A stretch of 64,000 bases of DNA from JACZWL01 sp046756445 (GTDB lineage: Bacteria > Pseudomonadota > Gammaproteobacteria > Steroidobacterales > Woeseiaceae). Positions 54,517 through 63,914 of this stretch are shown piece by piece; within the stretch, counting starts at the first letter, position 1; each line of letters starts with the position of its first letter. A model generated the notes under the pieces. The model saw only the letters and a list, made by a program, of their open reading frames with translations. It did no database searches and had not been told where the DNA came from. Location: contig JBHHWI010000001.1 of NCBI GenBank assembly GCA_046756445.1, positions 9,169 to 73,168 on the forward strand, written 5' to 3'. The translations under genes were made by a program, and so were the position numbers.

Positions 54517-56307
54517 ATGCCAATTAAGCCCCGACTTACTGTTTGCTTGATATTCCTCACAATTACATGCGTCCACGCGGCCCCGCCGGACGACTTCCAT
54601 GCATTGCTCGATGAGGCCTGGGAGTGGCAACTCGTGCAATACCCTGTTTTCGCGTCATCCCTCGGCGATCGCCGTTTCAACGACCGGTGGGGCGACTCCA
54701 GTGTCGAGGCGATCCAGGCACGCCACGATCAGCGGCAGATGTTCCTCGATCGTCTGCGCGCGATCGATCCCGCGGCATTGAGCGATACCGATCAACTCAA
54801 TTACGACTTGTTTCGCCGCGAGCTACAAAACGATATCGACGGCCATCGATTCAAGTCTTATCTGATGCCGATCAACCAGCGCGGCGGCGTCCAGTCGCTC
54901 GAGACCACTGCCGAACAGCTTCGCCTGCAAACGGTAAAGGACTACGAGGACTGGCTTGCCCGAATGGCAAGAGTGGAACACGTCATCGAGCAGACGATGG
55001 CGCTGGCGGAGCGGGGCCGGAAGGAGGGCTACGTCTCGCCAAAAATCCTGATGGAACGTATTCCCGATCAACTGGCATTGCAGACGGTCGAAAACCCCGA
55101 AGAGAGTCCATTCTTCAAGGCATTCGAGAATATGCCTGACTCGATGTCCGAAGAAGACAAGATACGTTTGCAGAGCAAAGCGAAAGAGATCATCGATGAG
55201 TCGATCGTGCCGGCCTATCGTGATTTCAGCCGCTACTTTGCCGATACCTATTATCCCGCGGGCCGGGAAAGCATCGGCGCATCGGAGCTGCCGAACGGTG
55301 AAGCGTTTTACGAGTACCGCACGCGTCTCTTCACGACGACGCCGATGACGCCGGATGAGATTCATCGTCTGGGTCTCAATGAAGTAAAACGCATCCGTGA
55401 CGAGATGCAGCTGATTATCGACGCGCTTGAATTCGAGGGCAGCTTTGCGGATTTCCTGGCATTTCTCCGAACCGACCCGCAGTTCTATTACGAGGACCCG
55501 GACGAACTGTTCGAGGCCTACCTGGCAACCTGCAAGCGCATCGACCCCGAGCTCGTCAAGCTGTTCGGACGACTGCCGCGCATGCCGTACGGCCTGAGGC
55601 CTATTCCCGATAACATCGCGCCTGACACGACGACCGCGTACTACAGCCGTCCTGCTGCCGACGGCAGCCGCGCCGGCTACTACTACGTCAATCTCTACAA
55701 GCCCGAAGTCAGGCCCAAGTACGAGATCGAGGTCCTGAGCGTGCACGAGGCCATGCCGGGCCACCATCTGCAAATCGCGCTCGCGCAGGAACTCGAGGGG
55801 GTGCCGAATTTCCGGCGTTTCTCGGGATTCACGGCATTCGTCGAGGGCTGGGGCCTTTACAGCGAGGCCCTCGGTCACGACCTGGGCCTTTACAAAGATC
55901 CGTATTCGAAGTTCGGTGCCCTGACGTACGAAATGTGGCGTGCCGTTCGGCTGGTCGTCGACACGGGCATGCATTACAAAGGCTGGACACGCCAGCAGGC
56001 GATCGATTTTTTCAAAGACAACGCCGCAAAAACAGAGCTCGACATCATCAACGAGATCGATCGCTACATCGCATGGCCCGGTCAGGCTCTTGCCTACAAG
56101 ATCGGGCAGCTCAAGATGCTCGACCTTCGCAAGAAAGCCGAGCAGTCGTTAGGTGACCAATTCGACATCCGCGCATTTCATGACGAGCTGCTCGGTGCCG
56201 GCGCGATTCCGCTGGAAGTCCTCGAAACAAGGATGAATCGCTGGCTGATACGACAGATGGAAGACTCCCGCCCGATCGATCAGACTACGGAGGCGGAGCG
56301 CCGTTGA
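54517..56307 (+). CDS. DUF885 family putative periplasmic peptidase
   Basis: 596 residues with a signal peptide (about 1-22, ending VHAAPP). The DUF885 hallmark EVLSVHEAMPGHHLQIALAQE contains the HExxxxHH-type zinc site, and GWGLYSEALGHDLGLY supplies the third ligand region. Members are thought to be zinc carboxypeptidase-like enzymes, sometimes lipoprotein-linked; no substrate is known. It diverges from the gcv operon and its end overlaps the convergent ATP-grasp gene by 23 bp. Confidence 0.85.
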   Translation: MPIKPRLTVCLIFLTITCVHAAPPDDFHALLDEAWEWQLVQYPVFASSLGDRRFNDRWGDSSVEAIQARHDQRQMFLDRLRAIDPAALSDTDQLNYDLFRRELQNDIDGHRFKSYLMPINQRGGVQSLETTAEQLRLQTVKDYEDWLARMARVEHVIEQTMALAERGRKEGYVSPKILMERIPDQLALQTVENPEESPFFKAFENMPDSMSEEDKIRLQSKAKEIIDESIVPAYRDFSRYFADTYYPAGRESIGASELPNGEAFYEYRTRLFTTTPMTPDEIHRLGLNEVKRIRDEMQLIIDALEFEGSFADFLAFLRTDPQFYYEDPDELFEAYLATCKRIDPELVKLFGRLPRMPYGLRPIPDNIAPDTTTAYYSRPAADGSRAGYYYVNLYKPEVRPKYEIEVLSVHEAMPGHHLQIALAQELEGVPNFRRFSGFTAFVEGWGLYSEALGHDLGLYKDPYSKFGALTYEMWRAVRLVVDTGMHYKGWTRQQAIDFFKDNAAKTELDIINEIDRYIAWPGQALAYKIGQLKMLDLRKKAEQSLGDQFDIRAFHDELLGAGAIPLEVLETRMNRWLIRQMEDSRPIDQTTEAERR

Positions 56308-57277
56308 GCGGCAACGCCGTCTGTCGTTCCGCCGCGAACTCACGGCGGGCGAACTTGGCGCGGGCGACTGGATCGGATTCTGAATCGAAGATCTCATCGA
56401 TCCGTTTCAGGCGGTGAGAGAGGCCCGCGCAGTTCGCGATCTGAATATTGAGGCCGGGTCTCGCGTTCATTTCCAGGATCAACGGGCCGCGATCGCGATC
56501 GATGACGATATCGACGCCGAGATAGCCGAGTCCGGTAACGTCGAGTCCGCGCGCTGCCGACTGCAGGATGAAGTCCCAGTGAGGAATGTACAGACCAGCG
56601 ATCAATGCACCCGTGTCCGGGTGTTCGTCGACGACGTCATTCCCGAGCACACCCGTTAATGTCTCACCCGAACTGAGATCGACGCCGGCACCGACTGCGC
56701 CCTGATGAAGGTTTGCCTTGCCGTCAGAGGTCCTCGTCGGCAGGCGGACCATCGCCATGATCGGATAGCCGCGGTAGACAATGACTCGGATATCGGGCAC
56801 ACCCTGGTAGCTGACCTCTGCGAACAGCGGGTCGAACTTGACACAATACTCGATCAGCGCCGTATCGGGGTTGCCGCTCAGGCTGTACTGCCCGCTGACG
56901 ATATTCGATACATGGTGATTGAGATCGGATTCCGTCAGCAGCAGCCCGTTGATCATCCGATAACTGCCGCGTCTGCGGTAGCTCTGCCCGGCGATGACGA
57001 GGATACCGTCGCCGCCCGATCCGCGTGCAGGTTTGATGACGAAGCTTTCCCGGTCGGCGACGATGTCGGGAAAGTTGCGAATTTCCGACTGGCTGTGGAT
57101 CAGCCCGTACAGCTCCGGCACCGCCATGCCGGCGTCCAGCGCCAGTCGCTTGGTCAGGACTTTGTCGTCGACCCGAGGATAGAGTCGCCGGGGATTGAGT
57201 CTCATTATGAACTCGGCGTTGCGCTGGTTCAGCCCGAGCACGCCAGCGGTGTTCATTCTCCTGGCGAAGCCGAGCAT
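56285..57277 (-). CDS. RimK-related ATP-grasp alpha-L-glutamate ligase-like protein
   Basis: 330 residues. ATP-grasp fold: SFVIKPARGSGGDGILVI (ATP-binding lysine and glycine-rich loop), SDGKANLHQGAVGAGVDLSSG, and ILEMNARPGLNIQIAN with the metal-binding glutamate and asparagine. It matches the RimK-related family (TIGR02291) that accompanies the 7TM inactive-transglutaminase proteins, as here one base away. Its substrate is unknown; attachment of amino acids to a peptide or protein is the general prediction. Confidence 0.85.
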   Translation of the reverse strand: MLGFARRMNTAGVLGLNQRNAEFIMRLNPRRLYPRVDDKVLTKRLALDAGMAVPELYGLIHSQSEIRNFPDIVADRESFVIKPARGSGGDGILVIAGQSYRRRGSYRMINGLLLTESDLNHHVSNIVSGQYSLSGNPDTALIEYCVKFDPLFAEVSYQGVPDIRVIVYRGYPIMAMVRLPTRTSDGKANLHQGAVGAGVDLSSGETLTGVLGNDVVDEHPDTGALIAGLYIPHWDFILQSAARGLDVTGLGYLGVDIVIDRDRGPLILEMNARPGLNIQIANCAGLSHRLKRIDEIFDSESDPVARAKFARREFAAERQTALPLNGAPPP

Positions 57278-57278
57278 C

Positions 57279-58799
57279 TCAGTTGCCTGCCAAAGCCTTG
57301 AACCGGCTGAGTTCGACGAGCCGGTAACCCGTGTACCGCCCCAAGAGCATCACTGCGGCGAGAATGACCAGCAGCAACTCAGGGAAATTAAATACGATGT
57401 GCTCGAGCCAATTCATGCCCATGGCGAGGTAGGCGAATATCGCGACGATGAGGCTGCCGGCGCCCGCTCGCATCGCGTCGGTCGGGCCTCGCTCTTCCCA
57501 GACGACCGACATGCGCTCGATCGTCATCGCGATGATGACCATCGGAAAGAGGGCAACGGAGAGACCGGTCTCCATCCCCAGCTTGTGCGAGACGACGCTT
57601 ATCACGAGCATCAGCAGTACCACGACGATCAGGACGGCGCCAAGCCGTGGCACGAGCAATAGCCTGAGGCGCTCGAGGAAGAAGCGAATGCTCAAGCCCA
57701 GGGTCACGAGTAACGTGAACAGGATGACTCCCCAGAACAGCTGCGTCTCGCGGAAAGAAAGGGCGATCAACACAGGCATGAATGTGCCGAAAGCATCGAT
57801 GCCGACGACATTGCGAAGAAAAACCATGACCAGCGCACCGATCGGGATCATAAGCAACACGGCGTACACCGCCTGGGTCGAGATCGGCAGGCTGAACAGG
57901 GAAAAGTCGACCAGCCCGGACAGCTCTGCTGCCGCACGTTGTTCCGCAATGGCGATTGAATCGAGGTGATTCTTTTGCACGGCAAAATTCACCTCGACGT
58001 TGCTGCCACCCTCGACCCTGACGAGCGGTTCGCTGCCGCGCCACCAGATCAGGTAACGATCCGGCAGGCTTTCTTCGCCGGTATTCGGATTGAAGTAGCG
58101 CCACCGGTCCCCGTCGTGGATCTCGAGCCACGGCAGCGGTTCGACTCGGCGCTGCTGATCCTGCAGCACGATACCGCGGATCATCCGCGCGGGTATCCGC
58201 GCCGACGCCAGAATGGTCGTTATTGTCTGCACGAAGTGGGCCGAGCTTTCCGCTTCAGCAAAAAGCAGTTCGACATTGGCATCGGGCGACGGGTCGTTAA
58301 CAAGGCGCAGTAACTCGGTTGCAAATGACGACGCATCCGCCGAGTGTTCCCGCACGTCGGAGACAATGACATTGACCGCCGTCTTGAAGGGTTCGTTGAT
58401 GACAGGCGGTGGCGGGAACGGCGGTGTCGTGTCCGACTGATCGCTACCCGTATCTTCATACACGACGCGACGGTAATAGAGGGTCTGTGGGCCGTCGGAA
58501 CGGCGCACGGCCCATTGCGCCTCCCGCCCACCGCTGACGTAGTTGAGGCTGAATCCGTATCCCTTCGATACGTTGTACTCGCGCAGCATGCGAAAGCCGG
58601 GCGTCAGCGTCGGAATCTGAAGGTTCGCCTTGATCGAGCCCGGCCCGCTATCGAAATGAATCGATGTCTCAACCGTCCATACCGGAGTCTTCTGATTATC
58701 CGTGACGGGGAACCCGAGCACCTGCCACTTATACATAAAAATCGAGAGGCCGATCGTCGTGAGTATCGCGGCCAGGGCAAATACGTATCGCAAGGTCAT
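57279..58799 (-). CDS. Inactive-transglutaminase 7TM protein (UUP1 family)
   Basis: 506 residues. One N-terminal membrane helix (about 5-25) leads to a periplasmic transglutaminase-like domain (to about 285) and then seven hydrophobic helices (about 300-490). In the catalytic-fold region the usual Cys-His-Asp triad is not visible. Iyer and colleagues proposed that such proteins work with RimK-like ligases and a retropepsin-like protease in a peptide-tagging system; that protease is not in this window. The ATG overlaps the ubiI stop. Confidence 0.85.
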   Translation of the reverse strand: MTLRYVFALAAILTTIGLSIFMYKWQVLGFPVTDNQKTPVWTVETSIHFDSGPGSIKANLQIPTLTPGFRMLREYNVSKGYGFSLNYVSGGREAQWAVRRSDGPQTLYYRRVVYEDTGSDQSDTTPPFPPPPVINEPFKTAVNVIVSDVREHSADASSFATELLRLVNDPSPDANVELLFAEAESSAHFVQTITTILASARIPARMIRGIVLQDQQRRVEPLPWLEIHDGDRWRYFNPNTGEESLPDRYLIWWRGSEPLVRVEGGSNVEVNFAVQKNHLDSIAIAEQRAAAELSGLVDFSLFSLPISTQAVYAVLLMIPIGALVMVFLRNVVGIDAFGTFMPVLIALSFRETQLFWGVILFTLLVTLGLSIRFFLERLRLLLVPRLGAVLIVVVLLMLVISVVSHKLGMETGLSVALFPMVIIAMTIERMSVVWEERGPTDAMRAGAGSLIVAIFAYLAMGMNWLEHIVFNFPELLLVILAAVMLLGRYTGYRLVELSRFKALAGN

Positions 58800-60004
58800 C
58801 GCGTATTAATCCCGAGGGCTACCTGCACGGCGTGTTCCCGAATCGGCCCGCTTCTGTTGAAGAGCCGCATGCCGCTGCCGCGTAGCTTCTCGATTGAAGA
58901 CGACCCGGATGAGAAGAGGCGGTTCAGGCTGTCGACGAAGTAAAGCATCGTCGAGTTGGCGCCCTTGCGGGCGCGTTCATAGCGACGCAACACGGGCAGG
59001 TCTCCCGGATGCTGCCCCTCACCGATGGCACTGTCGATGACGCTGACCAGTTTCGCCGCATCGGCCAGGCCGAGGTTTGCGCCCTGTCCCGCAAGCGGAT
59101 GAACCGCGTGCGCCGCGTCGCCGATGAGCGCGAGACCGGGGCACGCGTACTTGCTCGCGTGCTGCGCCTTGAGTGGGAAAGACCCCCGCGGACCTTCGGG
59201 CGTGAGCTGCCCGAGCACAAAGTCGCTTGCTTCGCTCAGCATCACCGACAATTCGTCGTCTGACGCCGCCATCGCAAGCTCTGCCTGTCGCGGGCTCGTC
59301 GACCACACGACGGACACCCGACCGTCGGCAAGCGGCAACAGGGCAACGGGGCCGCTGCGCAGGAAGCGTTGCCACGCCGTGTGCCGGTGACAGAATTCCG
59401 GCCGCAGGTGAGTCACGAATGCGGTCTGTGGATAGCGCCAGGCATCGACGGAGATATTGGCGCACCGGCGAACAACTGAGCCCGCCCCGTCGGCGCCGAT
59501 GACGAGGTCTGCGGTGATACCCCTGCCAGTCTCGACATCGACGGAGAACCGATCCTTCGATTTCATCATTGACTTGATCGGCGTTTCGAATAGCACCGAC
59601 TGATCGACCAAGTCGAGCTTTCCGAGCAGCGCGTGCCGTATCAGCTTGTTCTCGACGATGAAGCCGAGCTCGGCAACGGCAAATTCGGCTGCATCGAAGT
59701 GAAGCGTGTCGGGCCCATCGGCGCAGCCGCTCGAATCCCACACCCGCATGCCGCGATACGGGCAGGCACGTCCATTCTCGATCGCCTTCCAGACACCGAT
59801 CGATGCAAGAATATCTGTCGAACCCGATGCAATTGCGGACACACGGAGTGAAATGTCGCTCGATATATCGAAATCCGGTCTCGTGCCTGCGTCAATGACC
59901 GTGACGTTCATCTGCGCCCGGTGTTTGCTATGCGCCAGCAGTGCAGCGGCCGTCAGTCCGGTAATGCCGGCGCCGACGACGACGATGTCGTATGTGCGGT
60001 TCAC
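58796..60004 (-). CDS. ubiI: FAD-dependent ubiquinone hydroxylase, UbiI (VisC)-like
   Basis: 402 residues from GTG. UbiH/UbiI/COQ6-family flavin hydroxylase with FAD motif VVVGAGITGLTAAALL, the DG motif ADLVIGADGAGS, and LIGDAAHAVHPLAGQGANLGL. UbiI adds the C5 hydroxyl in ubiquinone synthesis. Which of the two paralogous genes does which position is assigned from gene order (ygfB-pepP-ubiH-ubiI), not from sequence detail. It overlaps ubiH by 4 bp (GTGA) and the 7TM gene by 4 bp. Confidence 0.85.
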   Translation of the reverse strand: MNRTYDIVVVGAGITGLTAAALLAHSKHRAQMNVTVIDAGTRPDFDISSDISLRVSAIASGSTDILASIGVWKAIENGRACPYRGMRVWDSSGCADGPDTLHFDAAEFAVAELGFIVENKLIRHALLGKLDLVDQSVLFETPIKSMMKSKDRFSVDVETGRGITADLVIGADGAGSVVRRCANISVDAWRYPQTAFVTHLRPEFCHRHTAWQRFLRSGPVALLPLADGRVSVVWSTSPRQAELAMAASDDELSVMLSEASDFVLGQLTPEGPRGSFPLKAQHASKYACPGLALIGDAAHAVHPLAGQGANLGLADAAKLVSVIDSAIGEGQHPGDLPVLRRYERARKGANSTMLYFVDSLNRLFSSGSSSIEKLRGSGMRLFNRSGPIREHAVQVALGINTR

Positions 60005-61245
60005 TCGAGCGGCACCCCGCGGGATAGCCTGGGCAGCCGTCCGGCGAGACCCATCATGTGCCTGGCGAAAAGCGATCGGACCCCGGGCACGAGATCGAAG
60101 CCCAGCATCCCCAGGTTTCTAAGCAGCCCTACCGGCGCAATCGCGCTACCGAACAGGCGAACGATGCCGTCGGTGATGCGTACGAGCTTGCTCTGATCGG
60201 CGCGCCGCCAGTCGGCGAATCTGTCCAGGATGGCCGCGTGGCCGGCGTCGAAAACAGCACCCGGCCCGGGCCGTGCGTCGGCAATGCAATCCGACAAGGC
60301 TGCGACATCCCGTAATCCGAGATTGAATCCCTGGGCGGCAACCGGGTGCAGTCCGTGCGCGGCATTGCCGACCAGTACGCATCGCCCCGCCACGAGCCTG
60401 CTTGCCTTGCTCAGGGCCAGCGGATATGCAGCCCTGCGCCCGACCCGCGAGAATCTACCCAGGCGCCAACCGAAAACCTCCTGTAACTCCCTGGTGAATG
60501 CCTCGTCGGTGAGTTGCATGACTTCGTCTGCTTTGGCAGGCGGCAAAGTCCATACGAACGCCGCGCGGTCGTCGGCCACCGGCAGCAACGCGAGTGGGCC
60601 GCTGTCGGTGAATCGCTCGAAAGCGCGATTCATCGGCGGTATCTCCGGGCGCAAATTGCCGACCACGGCGAGTTGGTCGTAATCGACGCGCGAAGCGCCG
60701 ATTCCGGCCAGTTTACGGACTATCGAGTTTGCCCCGTCGGCAGCGACCAGCAGTTTGCAGTTCAGACCTTGTGATTTACCGTCCGGCTTCTCGATGCAGA
60801 CGGTCGTCAAGTCCTTGCCGATGCTGACGGCAGTCACTTTGCCGGGGCAAATTGTCTCGAGTCCGGCGGCCTCGTCCAGCGCCTCGCGGAGTACTCCGCC
60901 GAGTGCGTGATTGATGACGACATAGCCCAATGCATCGACACCCTGTTGATCCGCATCGATATGTGAAAACCCGAAGCGTCCTTTATCGGACACGTGAATG
61001 CTCGTGATCGGCGTCGAGCAATCTTCGATCTTCGGCCAAATGCCGATCGCAACGAACATCCGCTGGCTGCTGCGCGACAAGGCCGTCGAGCGGTCGTCGA
61101 AACTCGGCTGACTTGCGTCACCGCGCGCGACGGCCTCGACCACGGCAATACGCAGACCGAGCGGCGTCAGCGCCACGGCCAGGCTGCTGCCGATCATGCC
61201 GCCACCGGCAATGACGATGTCGTAGTCGTGTGTTTCCCGGGTCAT
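60001..61245 (-). CDS. ubiH: FAD-dependent ubiquinone hydroxylase, UbiH-like
   Basis: 414 residues. FAD motif IVIAGGGMIGSSLAVAL, the DG motif LLVAADGANSIVR, and VLVGNAAHGLHPVAAQGFNLGLRD; asparagine replaces the aspartate of the usual GDAAH. UbiH hydroxylates C6 of the ubiquinone ring in E. coli. Its start overlaps the pepP stop (ATGA). The order matches the enteric ygfB-pepP-ubiH-visC operon. Confidence 0.88.
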   Translation of the reverse strand: MTRETHDYDIVIAGGGMIGSSLAVALTPLGLRIAVVEAVARGDASQPSFDDRSTALSRSSQRMFVAIGIWPKIEDCSTPITSIHVSDKGRFGFSHIDADQQGVDALGYVVINHALGGVLREALDEAAGLETICPGKVTAVSIGKDLTTVCIEKPDGKSQGLNCKLLVAADGANSIVRKLAGIGASRVDYDQLAVVGNLRPEIPPMNRAFERFTDSGPLALLPVADDRAAFVWTLPPAKADEVMQLTDEAFTRELQEVFGWRLGRFSRVGRRAAYPLALSKASRLVAGRCVLVGNAAHGLHPVAAQGFNLGLRDVAALSDCIADARPGPGAVFDAGHAAILDRFADWRRADQSKLVRITDGIVRLFGSAIAPVGLLRNLGMLGFDLVPGVRSLFARHMMGLAGRLPRLSRGVPLE

Positions 61246-62543
61246 GCAGCCATCAGATTCTCGATATCATCCGCTTCTTTTACGAGGCCCTTGCTGAGGA
61301 CGTCCGGACCCGTGTTGGTTACGGCGACATCGTCTTCGATGCGAACGCCTATATTACGCCAGCGGGCGGGTACTTTGCGGCTTGCCGGGATGTAAATTCC
61401 CGGCTCGACGGTCATGACCATGCCGGACTCGAGCAGGCGCCATTCGTCACCGACCTTGTAATCACCTACGTCATGCACGTCCATGCCGATCCAGTGCCCG
61501 GTTCGATGCATGAAGAACTGCCGGTAAGCGCCCTCGCGCAGGAGTCGGGGCAATGAGCCTTCGAGGAGCCCGTTCTTCCTGAGCCCGCGGGTAATCACCC
61601 GCACCGCCGCATCATGCGGGTCATTCCAGTGATTGCCCTTGCAGGTCTTTCCTATGGCGGCCAGCTGCGCTTCGAGGACAATCTCGTAGATCTCCCTTTG
61701 CGCAGGTTCAAAGCGCCCGCTAACGGGGACCGTTCGGGTCACGTCAGACGCGTAGTAGTCATACTCGCAGCCTGCATCGATCAGCAGCAACTCCCCGTTC
61801 GCGAGCCGCGCATTGTTGTCGATGTAGTGCAGCGTGCAGGCATTGATGCCCGTGCCTACGATGGGCGGGTAGGAGATCGTCGCACCCCGGCGGCGAAACT
61901 CGTGGACGTACTCGGCCTCGACCTCGTACTCGAACATGCCCGGCTGAACGATTGCGATCGCTCTTTTGTGCGCGCTGACAGTAATCTTGGCGGACCTGCG
62001 CATCGCGGAGATCTCTGCGCGACTCTTGTACAGGCGCATGTCGTGCAGAATGTGATCCAGTGCGACGAACTCATCCGGCGTGTGGATGCCTTTCGCGTTT
62101 CGCGAGCGAAGTGACCTTACCCAATCGGCCATGCGGCGATCGAAATCAGTGTATGCGCCCATCGTGTAATAGACGCTGCTGCATGACTCCATAATGCCCG
62201 GCAGGATGTCGTCGATGTCGTCGATCGGGAAAGCGTCGTCCGCACCATAATGCTCGACCGCCCCGTCCGGTCCGGCCCGCGACCCGTCCCAGCGCTCTTT
62301 GTCCGAATCACGATCGCGGCAGAACAAAATATATTCGCCTTTGTCGCGGCCGGGCGCCAGGACCGCCACGGCATCTGGCTCGGCGAATCCTGTCAGATAA
62401 TAGAAGTCGCTGTCTTGACGAAAGCGGTACTCGACGTCGCGACTGCGGAGGCGAACCGGCGCGCTCGGAAGAACCGCAATGCCGCCGGAACCGACCATGC
62501 GCATGAGTTGCCTACGTCGTTTCAGGAATTCTTTGCTGTTCAT
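61242..62543 (-). CDS. pepP: Xaa-Pro aminopeptidase P
   Basis: 433 residues. It removes N-terminal residues preceding proline. The creatinase-like C-domain has the five metal ligands: aspartates in LIDAGCEYDYYASDVTR, histidine in HRTGHWIGMDVHDVG, and glutamates in TVEPGIYI and GVRIEDDV. The N-terminal domain has the YRFRQDSDFYYLTGF pattern of PepP. It starts 5 bp after ygfB. Confidence 0.95.
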   Translation of the reverse strand: MNSKEFLKRRRQLMRMVGSGGIAVLPSAPVRLRSRDVEYRFRQDSDFYYLTGFAEPDAVAVLAPGRDKGEYILFCRDRDSDKERWDGSRAGPDGAVEHYGADDAFPIDDIDDILPGIMESCSSVYYTMGAYTDFDRRMADWVRSLRSRNAKGIHTPDEFVALDHILHDMRLYKSRAEISAMRRSAKITVSAHKRAIAIVQPGMFEYEVEAEYVHEFRRRGATISYPPIVGTGINACTLHYIDNNARLANGELLLIDAGCEYDYYASDVTRTVPVSGRFEPAQREIYEIVLEAQLAAIGKTCKGNHWNDPHDAAVRVITRGLRKNGLLEGSLPRLLREGAYRQFFMHRTGHWIGMDVHDVGDYKVGDEWRLLESGMVMTVEPGIYIPASRKVPARWRNIGVRIEDDVAVTNTGPDVLSKGLVKEADDIENLMAA

Positions 62544-62548
62544 CGCTG

Positions 62549-63127
62549 CTAGTGGACTGCCTGGCTTTCCGCCGGCGCCGCTCGAAACTCCGCCAGCTCC
62601 TCATACGTAAGCTGCACGGCAATGCGCAAGTATTCAACGAGCTCCGCGTAGGCCGCTTCGTTTGTTTCTTCGTCGGAATCTTCGTCAACGGTGGCACGAG
62701 TGATCTGCAACATATCCTTGATAATCTCGGCCAAAGGATCGCTGGCAAGCCGCTCTCGCACCGCCTCATCAGGCGAGCCCGACACGAGCCCGTGCAGGAA
62801 CCCTTCGCACCAGCGTGCGATTGCCTCGGCGCGGATTATTGTCGAATCGGACTCGTCGGGCAGTAATGGCTGGAACGCCGACTGCCGCTCTGCCAATTGA
62901 CGATGCGTGTGGGCATACAACGCGTCGAGCATCGTTTCACACTCACCTCTGAGCACGTCGTCCGGCTCGCTACCCTCAAGCACCTGGGCCAACCAGTCAA
63001 CCCCCCCCTCGGCCCCGAACAGCGCCAGCCTGCTGCACAAGAGGCCGTGCGCCTGGCCGGCATCCCAGCTCGCCCCACAGCGCTTCAGCGCTCGGTCCAG
63101 CTCGGCATGATCGATGGCCTGTTGCAT
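62549..63127 (-). CDS. ygfB: UPF0149 family protein YgfB
   Basis: 192 residues from the ATG at 63127, exactly the E. coli YgfB length; earlier in-frame ATGs (63157, 63211) lengthen it beyond the family. AGQAHGLLCSRL, RWCEGFLHGL and the acidic EDSDEETNEAAYAELVEYLRIAVQLTYEE tail (read in two parts) are family features. In Pseudomonas a homologue affects alginate/AmpDh3 regulation; the general role is unclear. It leads the minus-strand pepP-ubiH-ubiI operon. Confidence 0.85.
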   Translation of the reverse strand: MQQAIDHAELDRALKRCGASWDAGQAHGLLCSRLALFGAEGGVDWLAQVLEGSEPDDVLRGECETMLDALYAHTHRQLAERQSAFQPLLPDESDSTIIRAEAIARWCEGFLHGLVSGSPDEAVRERLASDPLAEIIKDMLQITRATVDEDSDEETNEAAYAELVEYLRIAVQLTYEELAEFRAAPAESQAVH

Positions 63128-63236
63128 ATGATGTATTCCCGATGCTGCCTGCTGCATATGGCCTGCCAGAGGCGCGAATGATCCCACGTAACGCGCCCAC
63201 TCGCCATGCATATGGCGATTTCTGCCCGCGTCAAGA

Positions 63237-63265
63237 TTGATTCTCCCTGTTGGCGGCTCTATATT
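63237..63265 (+). promoter_or_regulatory. Candidate promoter for the TIGR02449-zapA unit
   Basis: TTGATT (63237-63242) and TATATT (63260-63265) are separated by 17 bp. Transcription would start close to 63272. That leaves a leader of about 21 bases to the preferred ATG at 63293, or none if the ATG at 63272 is used. Confidence 0.5.
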
Positions 63266-63292
63266 GACGTCATGGCTGAAGACGGAAATACA

Positions 63293-63502
63293 ATGTTTGA
63301 GACCGAACTAAAGCGACTCGAGAAGCGCGTGGATGCGCTGGTTCGCGTGTGCGACCAGTTGCAGGATGAGAATAAATCGTTAAAGCAAAGGCAGGACACG
63401 TTGACTGCGGAGCGTGCGACGCTCTTGCAGAAAAATGAACAGGTGCGCGCGCGTGTTGAAGCGATGATCGGCCGTTTAAAGGCGATGGAACAAGGTGGGT
63501 AG
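63293..63502 (+). CDS. TIGR02449 family small coiled-coil protein
   Basis: 69 residues forming one continuous helix with heptad-like leucines (FETELKRLEKRVDALVRV, then LQDENKSLKQRQ and RVEAMIGRLKAMEQ). The family is found next to zapA and ygfB and is thought to relate to cell division (ZapB-like) by size and context; this is inference. The ATG at 63293 follows GACGGA; an in-frame ATG at 63272 lacks a ribosome-binding site. Confidence 0.75.
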   Translation: MFETELKRLEKRVDALVRVCDQLQDENKSLKQRQDTLTAERATLLQKNEQVRARVEAMIGRLKAMEQGG

Positions 63503-63586
63503 CAAGGCTGAAATGGTCGCTGCACCTCGTCGACGTATCCTCGAAATTCATCCGCTGACAGCGGGAAATGCGACGGAGTATCCGCG

Positions 63587-63901
63587 ATGAACGACATATA
63601 TGCCCACGTCAGTGTTCGTATTCTAGAGAAGGAGTACCAGGTATCCTGTCCGGCCAACGAGCGTACGGATCTACTGGACTCCGCCGAGGTGCTTAACGCG
63701 AAGATGCGTGAGATCCGTGACAGTGGCAAAGTCGTTGGACTGGACCGAATTGCCGTGATGGCCGCCCTGAACATGGCGAATGAACTGCTACATGCGCAGG
63801 CCAAAGACAAGGCTTTGGAGGGCACTCTCGGCAATCGTATCAAACTCATGTCCGAGCGTGTCGAATCCGCGCTCGGCGAGAGTCAGCAACTCGATCTCTG
63901 A
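63587..63901 (+). CDS. zapA: Cell division protein ZapA
   Basis: 104 residues. ZapA bundles FtsZ filaments at midcell. The N-terminal beta-rich part (VSVRILEKEYQVSCPANER) and LLDSAEVLNAKMREI are typical, followed by the long dimerisation helix (VMAALNMANELLHA onward). The start has GGAG at eight bases. It lies 84 bp after the TIGR02449 gene, and the 6S RNA gene is expected next. Confidence 0.92.
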   Translation: MNDIYAHVSVRILEKEYQVSCPANERTDLLDSAEVLNAKMREIRDSGKVVGLDRIAVMAALNMANELLHAQAKDKALEGTLGNRIKLMSERVESALGESQQLDL

Positions 63902-63914
63902 CACAATTTGGCGC

